From Cryptosporangium aurantiacum (GTDB taxonomy: Bacteria; Actinomycetota; Actinomycetes; Mycobacteriales; Cryptosporangiaceae), in the NCBI RefSeq assembly GCF_900143005.1, contig NZ_FRCS01000023.1, forward strand, positions 30,654 through 94,653: DNA of 64,000 nucleotides, in the 5' to 3' direction. Position 1 is the first letter of the stretch. Each line of letters starts with the position of its first letter. Position numbers and translations under genes: made by a program. Positions 7,414 through 14,522 of the stretch are shown here, in pieces. The notes below the pieces were generated by a model. The model had not been told where the DNA came from. It was given only the letters and a program-made list of their open reading frames with translations, and made no database searches.

Positions 7414-8844
7414 TCAGCCGACGGGGGCGGGCACGGTCTCGGCGTCCTGCGGGATCGCCCGGTCACGTGCCGGCTGGCGGAGCAGGACGGCGGCGACGGT
7501 GAACGCCGCGACGAGCAGCCCGGCCCCGACCGCGTAAGCCAGGTGGTAACCGCCGGTGAGCGCCGCGGGAAGGCTCTGCCCGGCGTCCGACAGAGACTCG
7601 GTGCGGGAGGCGGCCAACGTCGACAGAAGCGCGACACCGAGCGCCATACCGATCTGCTGCGTGGTGTTGAACAGGCCGGACGCCAGTCCGGCGTCGTCCG
7701 CCTTCGCCCCCGACATGCCCAGCGTGGTCAGCGCGGGCAGCGCGAGCCCGAAACCGCTCGCCAGGAACATCAGCGGCAGCAGGTCGGTGACGTAGTTCGC
7801 CTCCACCGGGACGCGCACCAGCAGCAGGAACATGCCGGTCAGCAGGGTCAGCCCGGCCAGCAGGACGGTCCGCTCGCCGAACCGGGCGTTGAGCCGGGTC
7901 GCGACGCCGAGCGAGACCGCACCGATCGTGAGCGCGGCGGGCAACATCGCCAAGCCGGTCTCGAGGGCGTCGTAACCGAGGACCTTCTGCAGGTAGAGGG
8001 CGGTGAGAATCTGGAACGCGAACAGCGCGGCGACCATCAGGACCTGGACCAGGTTGGCCGCGGAAACGCTGCGCGACCGGAAGATGTGCAGCGGCATGAG
8101 GGGGTTCCGCGCGGTGGCCTGGCGCACCAGGAACCCGGCGAGCAGCACCACGGCGAGCGCCCCGAACAGCGCGGCGTTGCGGCCGTCGGACTCGATCGTG
8201 ACGACCGCGTAGATGCCCGCCATCAGGCCACCGGTGACCAGCACCGCGCCGAGGACGTCCGCACCGGCTGCCAGGCCCAGACCACGGTCGGCGGGCAGCA
8301 CCGGCACCGCGACCGCGATCGCCGCGATACCGATCGGGATGTTGATCAGGAAGATCCAGTGCCAGTTCAGCGCGTCGGTCAGGACGCCGCCGAGCACCTG
8401 CCCGATCGAGGCGCCCGCGGCACCGGTGAAGCTGAAGACCGCGATGGCCTTCGCGCGCTCCTTCGATTCGGTGAACAGCGTGACCAGGATGCCGAGGCTC
8501 ACCGCCGCGCTCATCGCGCTGCCGACACCCTGTAAGAAGCGCGCGACGATCAGCACGGTCGGCGAGTTCGCCGCACCGGCCAGCAGCGACGCCAGCGTGA
8601 AGACGGCAGTCCCGATCAGGAACATCCGCTTGCGGCCGATCAGGTCGCCCAGCCGGCCGGCCAGGAGAAGCAGGCTGCCGAACGCGATCAGGTACGCGTT
8701 CACCACCCAACTGAGCCCGGCCGGTGAGAGGCCGAGGTCGTCCTGCATGGCGGGCATCGCGACGGTGACGATGCTGCCGTCGAGAACGCTCATCAACAGG
8801 CCGGTGGCGATGACGCCGAGTGCGATCCAACGAACGCGAGACAT
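7414..8844 (-). CDS. DHA2-family (EmrB/QacA) drug exporter
   Basis: A 476-residue MFS protein with about 14 transmembrane helices. DHA2 landmarks: LDGSIVTVAMPAMQDDLG with the membrane-embedded acidic residue in helix 1, WVVNAYLIAFGSLLLLAGRLGDLIGRK (loop 2-3 signature), and the motif-C helix around GAAGASIGQVLGGVL. It would export drugs by proton antiport. The ATG at 8844 follows GGAGGACTCC. A MarR regulator gene lies directly upstream on the same strand, 79 bases away, and the gap holds two copies of a 12-base box, so MarR-controlled drug efflux is the natural reading. Confidence 0.9.
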   Translation of the reverse strand: MSRVRWIALGVIATGLLMSVLDGSIVTVAMPAMQDDLGLSPAGLSWVVNAYLIAFGSLLLLAGRLGDLIGRKRMFLIGTAVFTLASLLAGAANSPTVLIVARFLQGVGSAMSAAVSLGILVTLFTESKERAKAIAVFSFTGAAGASIGQVLGGVLTDALNWHWIFLINIPIGIAAIAVAVPVLPADRGLGLAAGADVLGAVLVTGGLMAGIYAVVTIESDGRNAALFGALAVVLLAGFLVRQATARNPLMPLHIFRSRSVSAANLVQVLMVAALFAFQILTALYLQKVLGYDALETGLAMLPAALTIGAVSLGVATRLNARFGERTVLLAGLTLLTGMFLLLVRVPVEANYVTDLLPLMFLASGFGLALPALTTLGMSGAKADDAGLASGLFNTTQQIGMALGVALLSTLAASRTESLSDAGQSLPAALTGGYHLAYAVGAGLLVAAFTVAAVLLRQPARDRAIPQDAETVPAPVG

Positions 8845-8894
8845 GGAGTCCTCCAGTCGAGATGCCGACGTGAAGGACAGTAGCAGATAGTTTC

Positions 8895-8921
8895 GTTGCG
8901 GACGATATTGTTACGGACGAT
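8895..8921. promoter_or_regulatory. Repeated 12-base boxes, probable MarR operator
   Basis: GTTGCGGACGAT (8895-8906) and GTTACGGACGAT (8910-8921) are direct repeats 15 bases apart in the marR-exporter gap. A diverged third copy, GTTACAGATGAT, lies at 9427-9438 just upstream of marR. A box before each of the two genes suggests MarR represses both. Confidence 0.55.
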
Positions 8922-8923
8922 CC

Positions 8924-9403
8924 TTATTGACGAGCCCGCCGGGCCGGCCTGGCCGCCTCCACCGGCTCGGCGAGGTGTCCGGTCACCAACCGGTCCAGGG
9001 CACGCAGCAGGACTTCCCGCTCGTCGTCGGGCAGGCTGGCCAGCGCGTCGGCGTGCACGCGGTCAACGATCTCCTGGCTCTGACGCGCGACCTCGGCACC
9101 CTTCTCGGTGACCGCGATGATCCGAGCGCGCCGGTCGGTGCTGGACGGACGGCGTTCGGCGAGCCCGGCCTTCTGGAGCGCGTCGACGGTCACGACCATC
9201 GTCGTTTTGTCCATGTCGCCGAGCTCGGCCAGCTGGATCTGCGTCCGCTCCTCCTCCAGCGCGTGGACGAGGACGCAGTGCATCCGCGCGGTCAGCCCGA
9301 TCTCGCCCAGCGCTGCGGCCATCCGGGTCCGCAGGACGTGGCTGGTGCGGTCGAGCAGGAAGGAGAGGTCCGGGCTCGTACGGTTGGGCGCCATCGCAGT
9401 CAT
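8924..9403 (-). CDS. MarR family transcriptional regulator
   Basis: A 159-residue winged-helix protein with the MarR layout: dimer helices at both ends, the recognition helix around LAELGDMDKTTMVVTVDALQKAGL, and the wing signature RRPSSTDRRARIIAVTEKG. It sits upstream of a DHA2 exporter on the same strand, a classic drug-responsive repressor arrangement. An in-frame ATG four codons downstream (MAPN) is an alternative start. Boxes related to GTTACGGACGAT flank the gene and are its likely binding sites. Confidence 0.9.
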   Translation of the reverse strand: MTAMAPNRTSPDLSFLLDRTSHVLRTRMAAALGEIGLTARMHCVLVHALEEERTQIQLAELGDMDKTTMVVTVDALQKAGLAERRPSSTDRRARIIAVTEKGAEVARQSQEIVDRVHADALASLPDDEREVLLRALDRLVTGHLAEPVEAARPARRARQ

Positions 9404-9427
9404 ACCTTCAGAGTACGACTGGTTCCG

Positions 9428-10075
9428 TTACAGATGATCCAGATACCGCAGCACAGCGGTGACCCGCCGGTCGTTCTGGTCGTCCGGTGGCAGGTCGAGC
9501 TTCGCGAAGATACTGCGGATGTGCTTGTGCACCGCGCCCTCGGTGACGACGAGACGCTCGGCGATCGCGGTGTTGCCCAGCCCCTCCGCCATCAGCGCGA
9601 GCACGTCCCGCTCGCGCGGGCTGAGCCGCTCCAGCCGCGGGTCGGTGCGGGTCCGGACCAGCAGCTGGGTGACGACATCCGGGTCGATCGCGGTGCCGCC
9701 GTCCGCCACCCGGCGGAGGGCGTCGAGGAACTGCTCGACCCGACCGACCCGCTCCTTCAGCAGGTAACCGAGGCCGGCGCTGCCGCCGGCCAGCAGCTCG
9801 GTCGCGAACGCCTGCTCGACGTACGCCGACAACACCAGAATGGCCAGCCCCGGATGGCGACGGCGGGCCTCGACTGCGGCCTTGATCCCCTCGTCGGTGT
9901 GCGTCGGGGGCATTCGGACGTCGACCAGCGCGACGTCCGGACGATGGGTGTCGACGGCGGCCAGCAGTTCGTCCGCGGTGCCAGCGGTGGCCACCACGTC
10001 CAGCCCCTCGGCTTTCAGCAGCAGGGCGAGCCCCTCGCGCAGCAGGGCGTCGTCCTCACCGATCACGATCCGCAC
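9428..10075 (-). CDS. NarL/LuxR-type response regulator
   Basis: A 215-residue two-component response regulator. The receiver domain holds the acidic pocket near VIGEDDALLR, the phosphoacceptor Asp in DVALVDVRMP, and Lys in YLLKERVG. The C-terminal LuxR helix-turn-helix runs from LSPRERDVLALM to EGAVHKHIRSIFAKLDL. The open frame continues far upstream, but the GTG at 10075 begins the conserved receiver strand and overlaps the kinase stop by 13 bases, fitting translational coupling. It forms a cognate pair with the kinase encoded immediately upstream. A 16-base palindrome upstream of the kinase may be its target. Confidence 0.92.
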   Translation of the reverse strand: MRIVIGEDDALLREGLALLLKAEGLDVVATAGTADELLAAVDTHRPDVALVDVRMPPTHTDEGIKAAVEARRRHPGLAILVLSAYVEQAFATELLAGGSAGLGYLLKERVGRVEQFLDALRRVADGGTAIDPDVVTQLLVRTRTDPRLERLSPRERDVLALMAEGLGNTAIAERLVVTEGAVHKHIRSIFAKLDLPPDDQNDRRVTAVLRYLDHL

Positions 10076-11328
10076 GGCAGCTCCACGGCGAGGATCGTAG
10101 GGCCTTCCGGCGGGCTGTCGAGGCGGAAGGTGCCGTCGTGGGCCTCGACTCGGCGGCGGACGCCGTCCAGCCCGGATCCCTTGACGGTGTCGGCGCCGCC
10201 GTAGCCGTCGTCGGTGACCTCGACGTGCAGGCGCCCACTGCGGAGTGCGGTGGTCACGGTGGCCCGGTGCGCTCCGCTGTGCTTCGCCACGTTCGTCAGT
10301 GCCTCGGCGACGACGAAGTACGCCGTGGCCTCGACGGACGCCGCGCACCTTCCCGGCAGGTCGATCTCGACGTCACACGGGACACCACAGTTGCTCGCCA
10401 GGCCGGTCAGCGCCCCGGCCAGCCCACGGTCGGACAGGACCGGCGGCAGGATGCTCCGCGCCACCGCCCGCAACTCGGCGAGCGCCGTCTCGGCGGCGTC
10501 CTGCGCCCGGTCGAGCAGCTCCACCGCGTCCGCCGGATTCCGGTCCATGGCCCGGCGGGCCGCTCCGAGCAGCACCGTGACCGCGACCAGACGGTTCTGG
10601 CTGCCGTCGTGCAGCGACCGTTCGATCCGCCGCAGCTCGAGCGCGTGGGCGTCGAGCGCGGCGGCTCGCGTCGCGGTCAGCTCGGCGACCCGCAGCGAGA
10701 GGTCGACGCTCGGATCCGGGACGAGGAGCTTCCGCGCCGGCCAGGACTGGAGCCGAGCCATGTTCGGAGAGACGCCGACGATGACCGCGAGCCAGCCGAC
10801 GCCGAGCAGCGACACCCACAGCGCCTCCGCCGTGCTGTGGACGGATCCGACCCCGATCGAGGTGGCGCTCTGCCACGACGGTCCGACCCACCACCAGAGC
10901 ACGAACGTGAGGTCGCGGAACGCGGCCAGCGGCAACATCACCCCGAGGAAACCGAGCAGGAAACCCAGCGTGGCGTGGCTCGCGGTCCAGCCCAGCTCGC
11001 GGCGCAACGACAGGTCGGCGAGTGCTCCGCGGACGCCGCCCGGCGGCGAGCCGAGCTCCGGCAGCTCGACGCCGTAGCGGGCCAGCCTGCCGCGTTCCCG
11101 GTTCGCCAGCGCGCGGATCCCCCTGGCCACGGTCGGGACCAGGAGCAGGCCGACGCCGACCAGGCTGAGCACCGCGGTCCCGAGCGTGGCCAGGAGCAGG
11201 ACCAGCGCCATCACCGCGGTCCCGAACCCGCCGGCCAGCTGCTCGGTGCCGGACAGACCACGGGCGGCCGATCGGACGACGGCCTCGCGGACGCCGTCGC
11301 GCCCGCGTGCGGTCTCCTGGGTGGTCAT
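10063..11328 (-). CDS. Membrane sensor histidine kinase (HisKA_3)
   Basis: A 421-residue kinase with an N-terminal 'putative sensor' membrane domain of about four helices (paired hydrophobic segments near residues 25-65 and 110-180). A HisKA_3 helix carries an intact phosphoacceptor (IERSLHDGSQNRL), and the HATPase_c domain has EALTNVAKHS, DDGYGGAD and GSGLDGVRRR. It would autophosphorylate and pass the phosphate to the response regulator whose gene overlaps its 3' end. The ATG at 11328 has a near-perfect AGGAGG 7 bases upstream. A small membrane-protein gene diverges from it across 166 bases. Confidence 0.9.
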   Translation of the reverse strand: MTTQETARGRDGVREAVVRSAARGLSGTEQLAGGFGTAVMALVLLLATLGTAVLSLVGVGLLLVPTVARGIRALANRERGRLARYGVELPELGSPPGGVRGALADLSLRRELGWTASHATLGFLLGFLGVMLPLAAFRDLTFVLWWWVGPSWQSATSIGVGSVHSTAEALWVSLLGVGWLAVIVGVSPNMARLQSWPARKLLVPDPSVDLSLRVAELTATRAAALDAHALELRRIERSLHDGSQNRLVAVTVLLGAARRAMDRNPADAVELLDRAQDAAETALAELRAVARSILPPVLSDRGLAGALTGLASNCGVPCDVEIDLPGRCAASVEATAYFVVAEALTNVAKHSGAHRATVTTALRSGRLHVEVTDDGYGGADTVKGSGLDGVRRRVEAHDGTFRLDSPPEGPTILAVELPCGS

Positions 11329-11392
11329 CGGGCACCTCCTCGCCGCGACCCTAAGCGGTCGCCCACCCGCCGCCGCACGGTTCGGCCCGGAA

Positions 11393-11408
11393 GTACAGCC
11401 TGCTGTAC
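11393..11408. promoter_or_regulatory. Palindromic operator candidate in a divergent promoter region
   Basis: GTACAGCCTGCTGTAC: 6-base arms GTACAG/CTGTAC around a 4-base centre, lying 65 bases upstream of the kinase start and 87 bases upstream of the divergent small gene. Position and symmetry fit a dimeric response-regulator site controlling both directions. Confidence 0.45.
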
Positions 11409-11494
11409 CAGCGCCGGGCAGCTGACGGGCTCGGCGGCGGCCGGCGTGGCTCCTAGCGTCGAACTCGACCGTTCCCCTCACGAAGGAGCCACCG

Positions 11495-11683
11495 ATGACC
11501 GACACTCCCACGTCCGGGCCGCAGCTCCTGCGTCCGCTGCTCTGGGTGCTGCTGACGATCGGCATGATCGGCAACGCTGCCGCCTCGCTGTTCGGCGACG
11601 CGCTCGCGCTCCACCTGGGGTTCGGGGCGCTCACCGCGGTCAGCGGCATCGCGCTTGCGGCCCAGTACCTACGTCGCCACTGA
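11495..11683 (+). CDS. Small two-helix membrane protein, unknown function
   Basis: A 62-residue protein with two hydrophobic segments (about 13-30 and 38-57) separated by a short loop, and a basic C-terminus (YLRRH). The ATG is preceded by GAAGGAG at the right distance, so it is very likely translated. It diverges from the sensor kinase/response regulator operon and may be its target, or a small accessory to the membrane kinase. I do not recognise a family. Confidence 0.7.
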   Translation: MTDTPTSGPQLLRPLLWVLLTIGMIGNAAASLFGDALALHLGFGALTAVSGIALAAQYLRRH

Positions 11684-12520
11684 CGCCCCGCCGCGCGGGA
11701 CGCCGCAGGTGGCGGCGACCGCGTCGACCAGCAGGTCCGCGGTGTGTAGCGCCGCACGCAGGTCGATCTCGGTGCGCCCGAGGCAGGCCAGCACACCGTG
11801 GGCCGCCTCGGCGAAGTCCAGCGGCGCGACGGATAGCGCCGCAGCGGCGTCCACTGCGCCTTTTTCGTTGATCAGCCACGCACCCGCGTGCGCGTGCAAC
11901 GCGTGTGCGCAGAGGCCCACCACCCGGAACAGGCAGCCGGCGACGTACGTGGTGTCGCCGCGGCCGACGCCCTTCCGCGCGATCATCAGCGCGAAGTCGG
12001 CCTCCCCCAGCGTGCGCGCGACGACGTGGCGGCGCAGCGCGGACGGGTAGTCGCGGGCGGCGTCGCGTAGCCGGGTCAGCGCGCCGGACGGGTCCGCCAG
12101 CACCCGCCCGAGCGCGACCTCGCCGACGTAGGTGAAGTCCGGGACGCCGAGCGGGTGACCGACCTGGAAGTGGAAGTGGAACCGGCCGGCGCGGGCGTCG
12201 TCCCAGGCGGTGCCGACCCGGTCGAGGTCCCGGTAGATCCAGTCGACCGGGGTGTCGGCGACGCGCAGCCAGCCGCCGCCGTCGACCCACGGCCCCCACT
12301 CGCCCGGCGCCGTGACCGCCGCGCTCGGCCCGGACAGCTCACGGGCGAGCGCACCGAGCGCGGCGACGTCGAGCGGTGGGCGGTAATACAGGCCGAGGTC
12401 GACGTCCGACTCGTCGGTGTGGGTGCCGCGGGCGCGACTGCCGCCCAGCATCACCCCGACGAGGCCCGGCACCGTCATCAGCCGCTCTGCCATCCCGCTC
12501 AGTTCCCCGTCGCTCAGCAC
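11669..12520 (-). CDS. Nucleotidyltransferase-domain protein
   Basis: The product (283 residues from the GTG at 12520) carries the polymerase-beta/MNT nucleotidyltransferase motif VMLGGSRARGTHTDESDVDLGLYY, given here as its two parts GGSRARG and SDVDLGLYY, with the catalytic GS and DxD. A helical C-terminal half follows (HVVARTLGEADFALMIARK, CLFRVVGLCAHALHA). Family members adenylylate small molecules such as aminoglycosides, or act in toxin-antitoxin pairs; the substrate is unknown and no antitoxin lies alongside. An in-frame GTG at 12580 would add 20 residues, but that stretch looks unlike coding sequence. The 3' end overlaps the convergent small membrane-protein gene by 15 bases. Confidence 0.78.
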   Translation of the reverse strand: MLSDGELSGMAERLMTVPGLVGVMLGGSRARGTHTDESDVDLGLYYRPPLDVAALGALARELSGPSAAVTAPGEWGPWVDGGGWLRVADTPVDWIYRDLDRVGTAWDDARAGRFHFHFQVGHPLGVPDFTYVGEVALGRVLADPSGALTRLRDAARDYPSALRRHVVARTLGEADFALMIARKGVGRGDTTYVAGCLFRVVGLCAHALHAHAGAWLINEKGAVDAAAALSVAPLDFAEAAHGVLACLGRTEIDLRAALHTADLLVDAVAATCGVPRGGASVAT

Positions 12521-12582
12521 ACGTGCATTCGTAGCCGAAGCGCTGCACGGTGAGGGAGTTCGGCCCAGAAAGTTGGCCACCT

Positions 12583-12614
12583 ATCGACCTATCACCGCCG
12601 GGTGATAGGTCGAT
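12583..12614. repeat. Perfect 14-bp inverted repeat
   Basis: Arms ATCGACCTATCACC (12583-12596) and GGTGATAGGTCGAT (12601-12614) are exact reverse complements around GCCG. It lies 41 bases beyond the NlpC/P60 stop and just upstream of the nucleotidyltransferase start, on the same transcribed strand. It may be the NlpC/P60 terminator or an operator for the nucleotidyltransferase. It is clearly less GC-rich than its surroundings. Confidence 0.75.
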
Positions 12615-12655
12615 GAACGGCCAGATTTCTCGGGCTCCTCGGACGCGCGGCGCCG

Positions 12656-14239
12656 CTAGGGGCAGGGAGTGGGGCTCACCGAGGTACTCGGGGTCGGTGT
12701 GGGGGTCGGGGAGGCCGATCCCGACGGAGTGGGCGACGGGCTCGCCGGGCACGACGGGCTCGGACTGTCGGGCTTGGTGGGCGGTGAGCCGCTGCTGCTG
12801 CCGCTCGGCGACGGGGAGCCGGAGCCGCTCGGCGACGTGCTCGGCCCGGGGGTTCCGCTTGGCGTCGGCGTTCCGCTGGAAGTGCCGCTCGGGCTTTCGC
12901 TCGGCGACGGCGACCCCGGGCGCGACGGCGACGGGCTGGGCTGGATCGGCGACGGGCTGGGCTTCGTCGGCGACGGCACAGGCTTCGACGGTACGGGCTT
13001 CGACGGCGCGGGCTTCGTCGGCGCGGGCTTCTCCGGTGCCGGGGCCGGCGAGGGCTTCGGGGTCGCCTTCGGCGTGGTTCGGCCGGGCACCACCCGGGTC
13101 GCCGCGTAGAACTCCTCCCACCACACCGGCGCCACCCGGACGACGTCCCCGGTCGTCGGCGCGTGCAGCATCTTGCCGTTGCCGAGGTAGATCGCCACGT
13201 GGTGGATCGTGTCCCAGTTCGACTTGTTTGTCGCGAAGAACAGCAGGTCGCCGGGGAGCAGCGCGGTCGTATCGACGATCTGCGTCGCCCGGTACTGCGG
13301 ACGCGCGGTCCGCGGCAACGACACCCCGGCCGCCGCGAAAGCGGTCTGCACCAGCCCGGAGCAGTCGTACGTGTCCGGCCCTTCGGCGCCCCACACGTAC
13401 GGCTTGCCGCGCTGGGCGAGCGCGAACTCGATCGCCCTCAGCGCCGCGTCACCGGCGACGCCCTTCGCGTCGCGGATGTACTCCGACGAACGCGCGGCGT
13501 CCACCGCCTCCTGATCCGACTGCGCGGCGGCCAGCACGGTCTCCCGCCCGGCGCGGAGCCGGCGGATCGTCTCCGCGCGCCGGGACAGGTCGTCGCCGAG
13601 CCGGTCGACGGTGGACTGTGCGGCCTCGGCCAGCGCGGTCGCCACGGCCAGATCGCTCGCGGCGGCTCGCTCCTCCGCTTCCGCCGTGGCCAGGAGCGCC
13701 TCGGCGGAGTCGGTCTGCGGGTTCGGGTGGCCGAACATGCGTCGACGCGGATCGGCGGGGAACCCGGACGGCTGCTCGGCCTCCTCGATGTAGGAGTCGC
13801 GGGCCCAGTCGGCAACCGCCTCGCGCGCCACCAGGACGCGCTGCGCCGCGATCGTGCTGCGCGTCTCGGCCCGGCCCCGGTCGTCGCGGGCGGTGGCCAG
13901 CGACGCCTTCGCCTCCTCCAACCGCTCCGCGACGGCCTCGGCGGCGATCTGCTCCTGCTTCACCCGCTCGGCGACGGTGCGCGGCTTCTTGGTGGTTGCC
14001 CCGGTGGAATCCGCCGACGTCGTGGGCCGATCGGCAGCCGGGCTCGGCGGATCGGCCCGCGCGACCCCCGCCGACCCCACGAGTAACCCCACGGTCAGCA
14101 GCCCGGCGGCAGCCGCGGCACAGCGTCGTCCGAATGTCGGGTCACCGAACTCCCGGGCCGATAACCGCCCGGGCCGTACCGACGACACGACAGATCGAGG
14201 CAAACGCACATCCTTTCCGGACGGACGCCTAATCTCCAT
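12656..14239 (-). CDS. Secreted NlpC/P60 peptidoglycan endopeptidase with P/S/T-rich tail
   Basis: About 527 residues from the ATG at 14239. In order: a basic N-terminus and signal peptide ending near GVARA; a charged coiled coil with heptad-like AEAVAERLEEAKASL and DLAVATALAEAAQS; then an NlpC/P60 (C40) domain with Cys in YDCSGLVQTAF (about residue 293) and His in TIHHVAIYLGNGKMLHAP (about 346-347). RipA-type members cleave cell-wall stem peptides. After the catalytic domain comes ~150 residues rich in Pro, Ser and Thr, ending near CP with two isolated Cys. GTG starts at 14209 and 14248 are also possible. Confidence 0.88.
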   Translation of the reverse strand: MEIRRPSGKDVRLPRSVVSSVRPGRLSAREFGDPTFGRRCAAAAAGLLTVGLLVGSAGVARADPPSPAADRPTTSADSTGATTKKPRTVAERVKQEQIAAEAVAERLEEAKASLATARDDRGRAETRSTIAAQRVLVAREAVADWARDSYIEEAEQPSGFPADPRRRMFGHPNPQTDSAEALLATAEAEERAAASDLAVATALAEAAQSTVDRLGDDLSRRAETIRRLRAGRETVLAAAQSDQEAVDAARSSEYIRDAKGVAGDAALRAIEFALAQRGKPYVWGAEGPDTYDCSGLVQTAFAAAGVSLPRTARPQYRATQIVDTTALLPGDLLFFATNKSNWDTIHHVAIYLGNGKMLHAPTTGDVVRVAPVWWEEFYAATRVVPGRTTPKATPKPSPAPAPEKPAPTKPAPSKPVPSKPVPSPTKPSPSPIQPSPSPSRPGSPSPSESPSGTSSGTPTPSGTPGPSTSPSGSGSPSPSGSSSGSPPTKPDSPSPSCPASPSPTPSGSASPTPTPTPSTSVSPTPCP

Positions 14240-14522
14240 CGTTGCCACATTCAGCGGCGAGCGCACCTCCAAACGGCAGAAAACTTAGTTTTCGCTTGCC
14301 GCTCAACAGTACGCAACGCATACCCCCGAGAACCCTCAGCGACCGGCAGCCGTGTATCTACGACAGATGACGACTACACGGGGGAAGGGCGGTCACCGAG
14401 ATGCAGCACGGCTGAACCATCTCAGGGTCGGCGCCAGGGTGCTCCCGGATGTGGCGAGCGGCGGGTGACGGAAGGCTGTAACCGTCCGGCCGTCGGAGCC
14501 GGCCCCACCGGAGGTGTCTCGC

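Noticed and set aside
12550..14232. Plus-strand open frame opposite the NlpC/P60 gene
   Set aside because: Arg/Pro-rich shadow; the minus strand holds signal peptide, Cys and His motifs.
14273..14460. Possible ydaO/yuaA (cyclic-di-AMP) riboswitch before the NlpC/P60 gene
   Set aside because: Context fits and CCGTGTA/TACACGG arms exist, but I do not see the conserved purine-rich core of the class.
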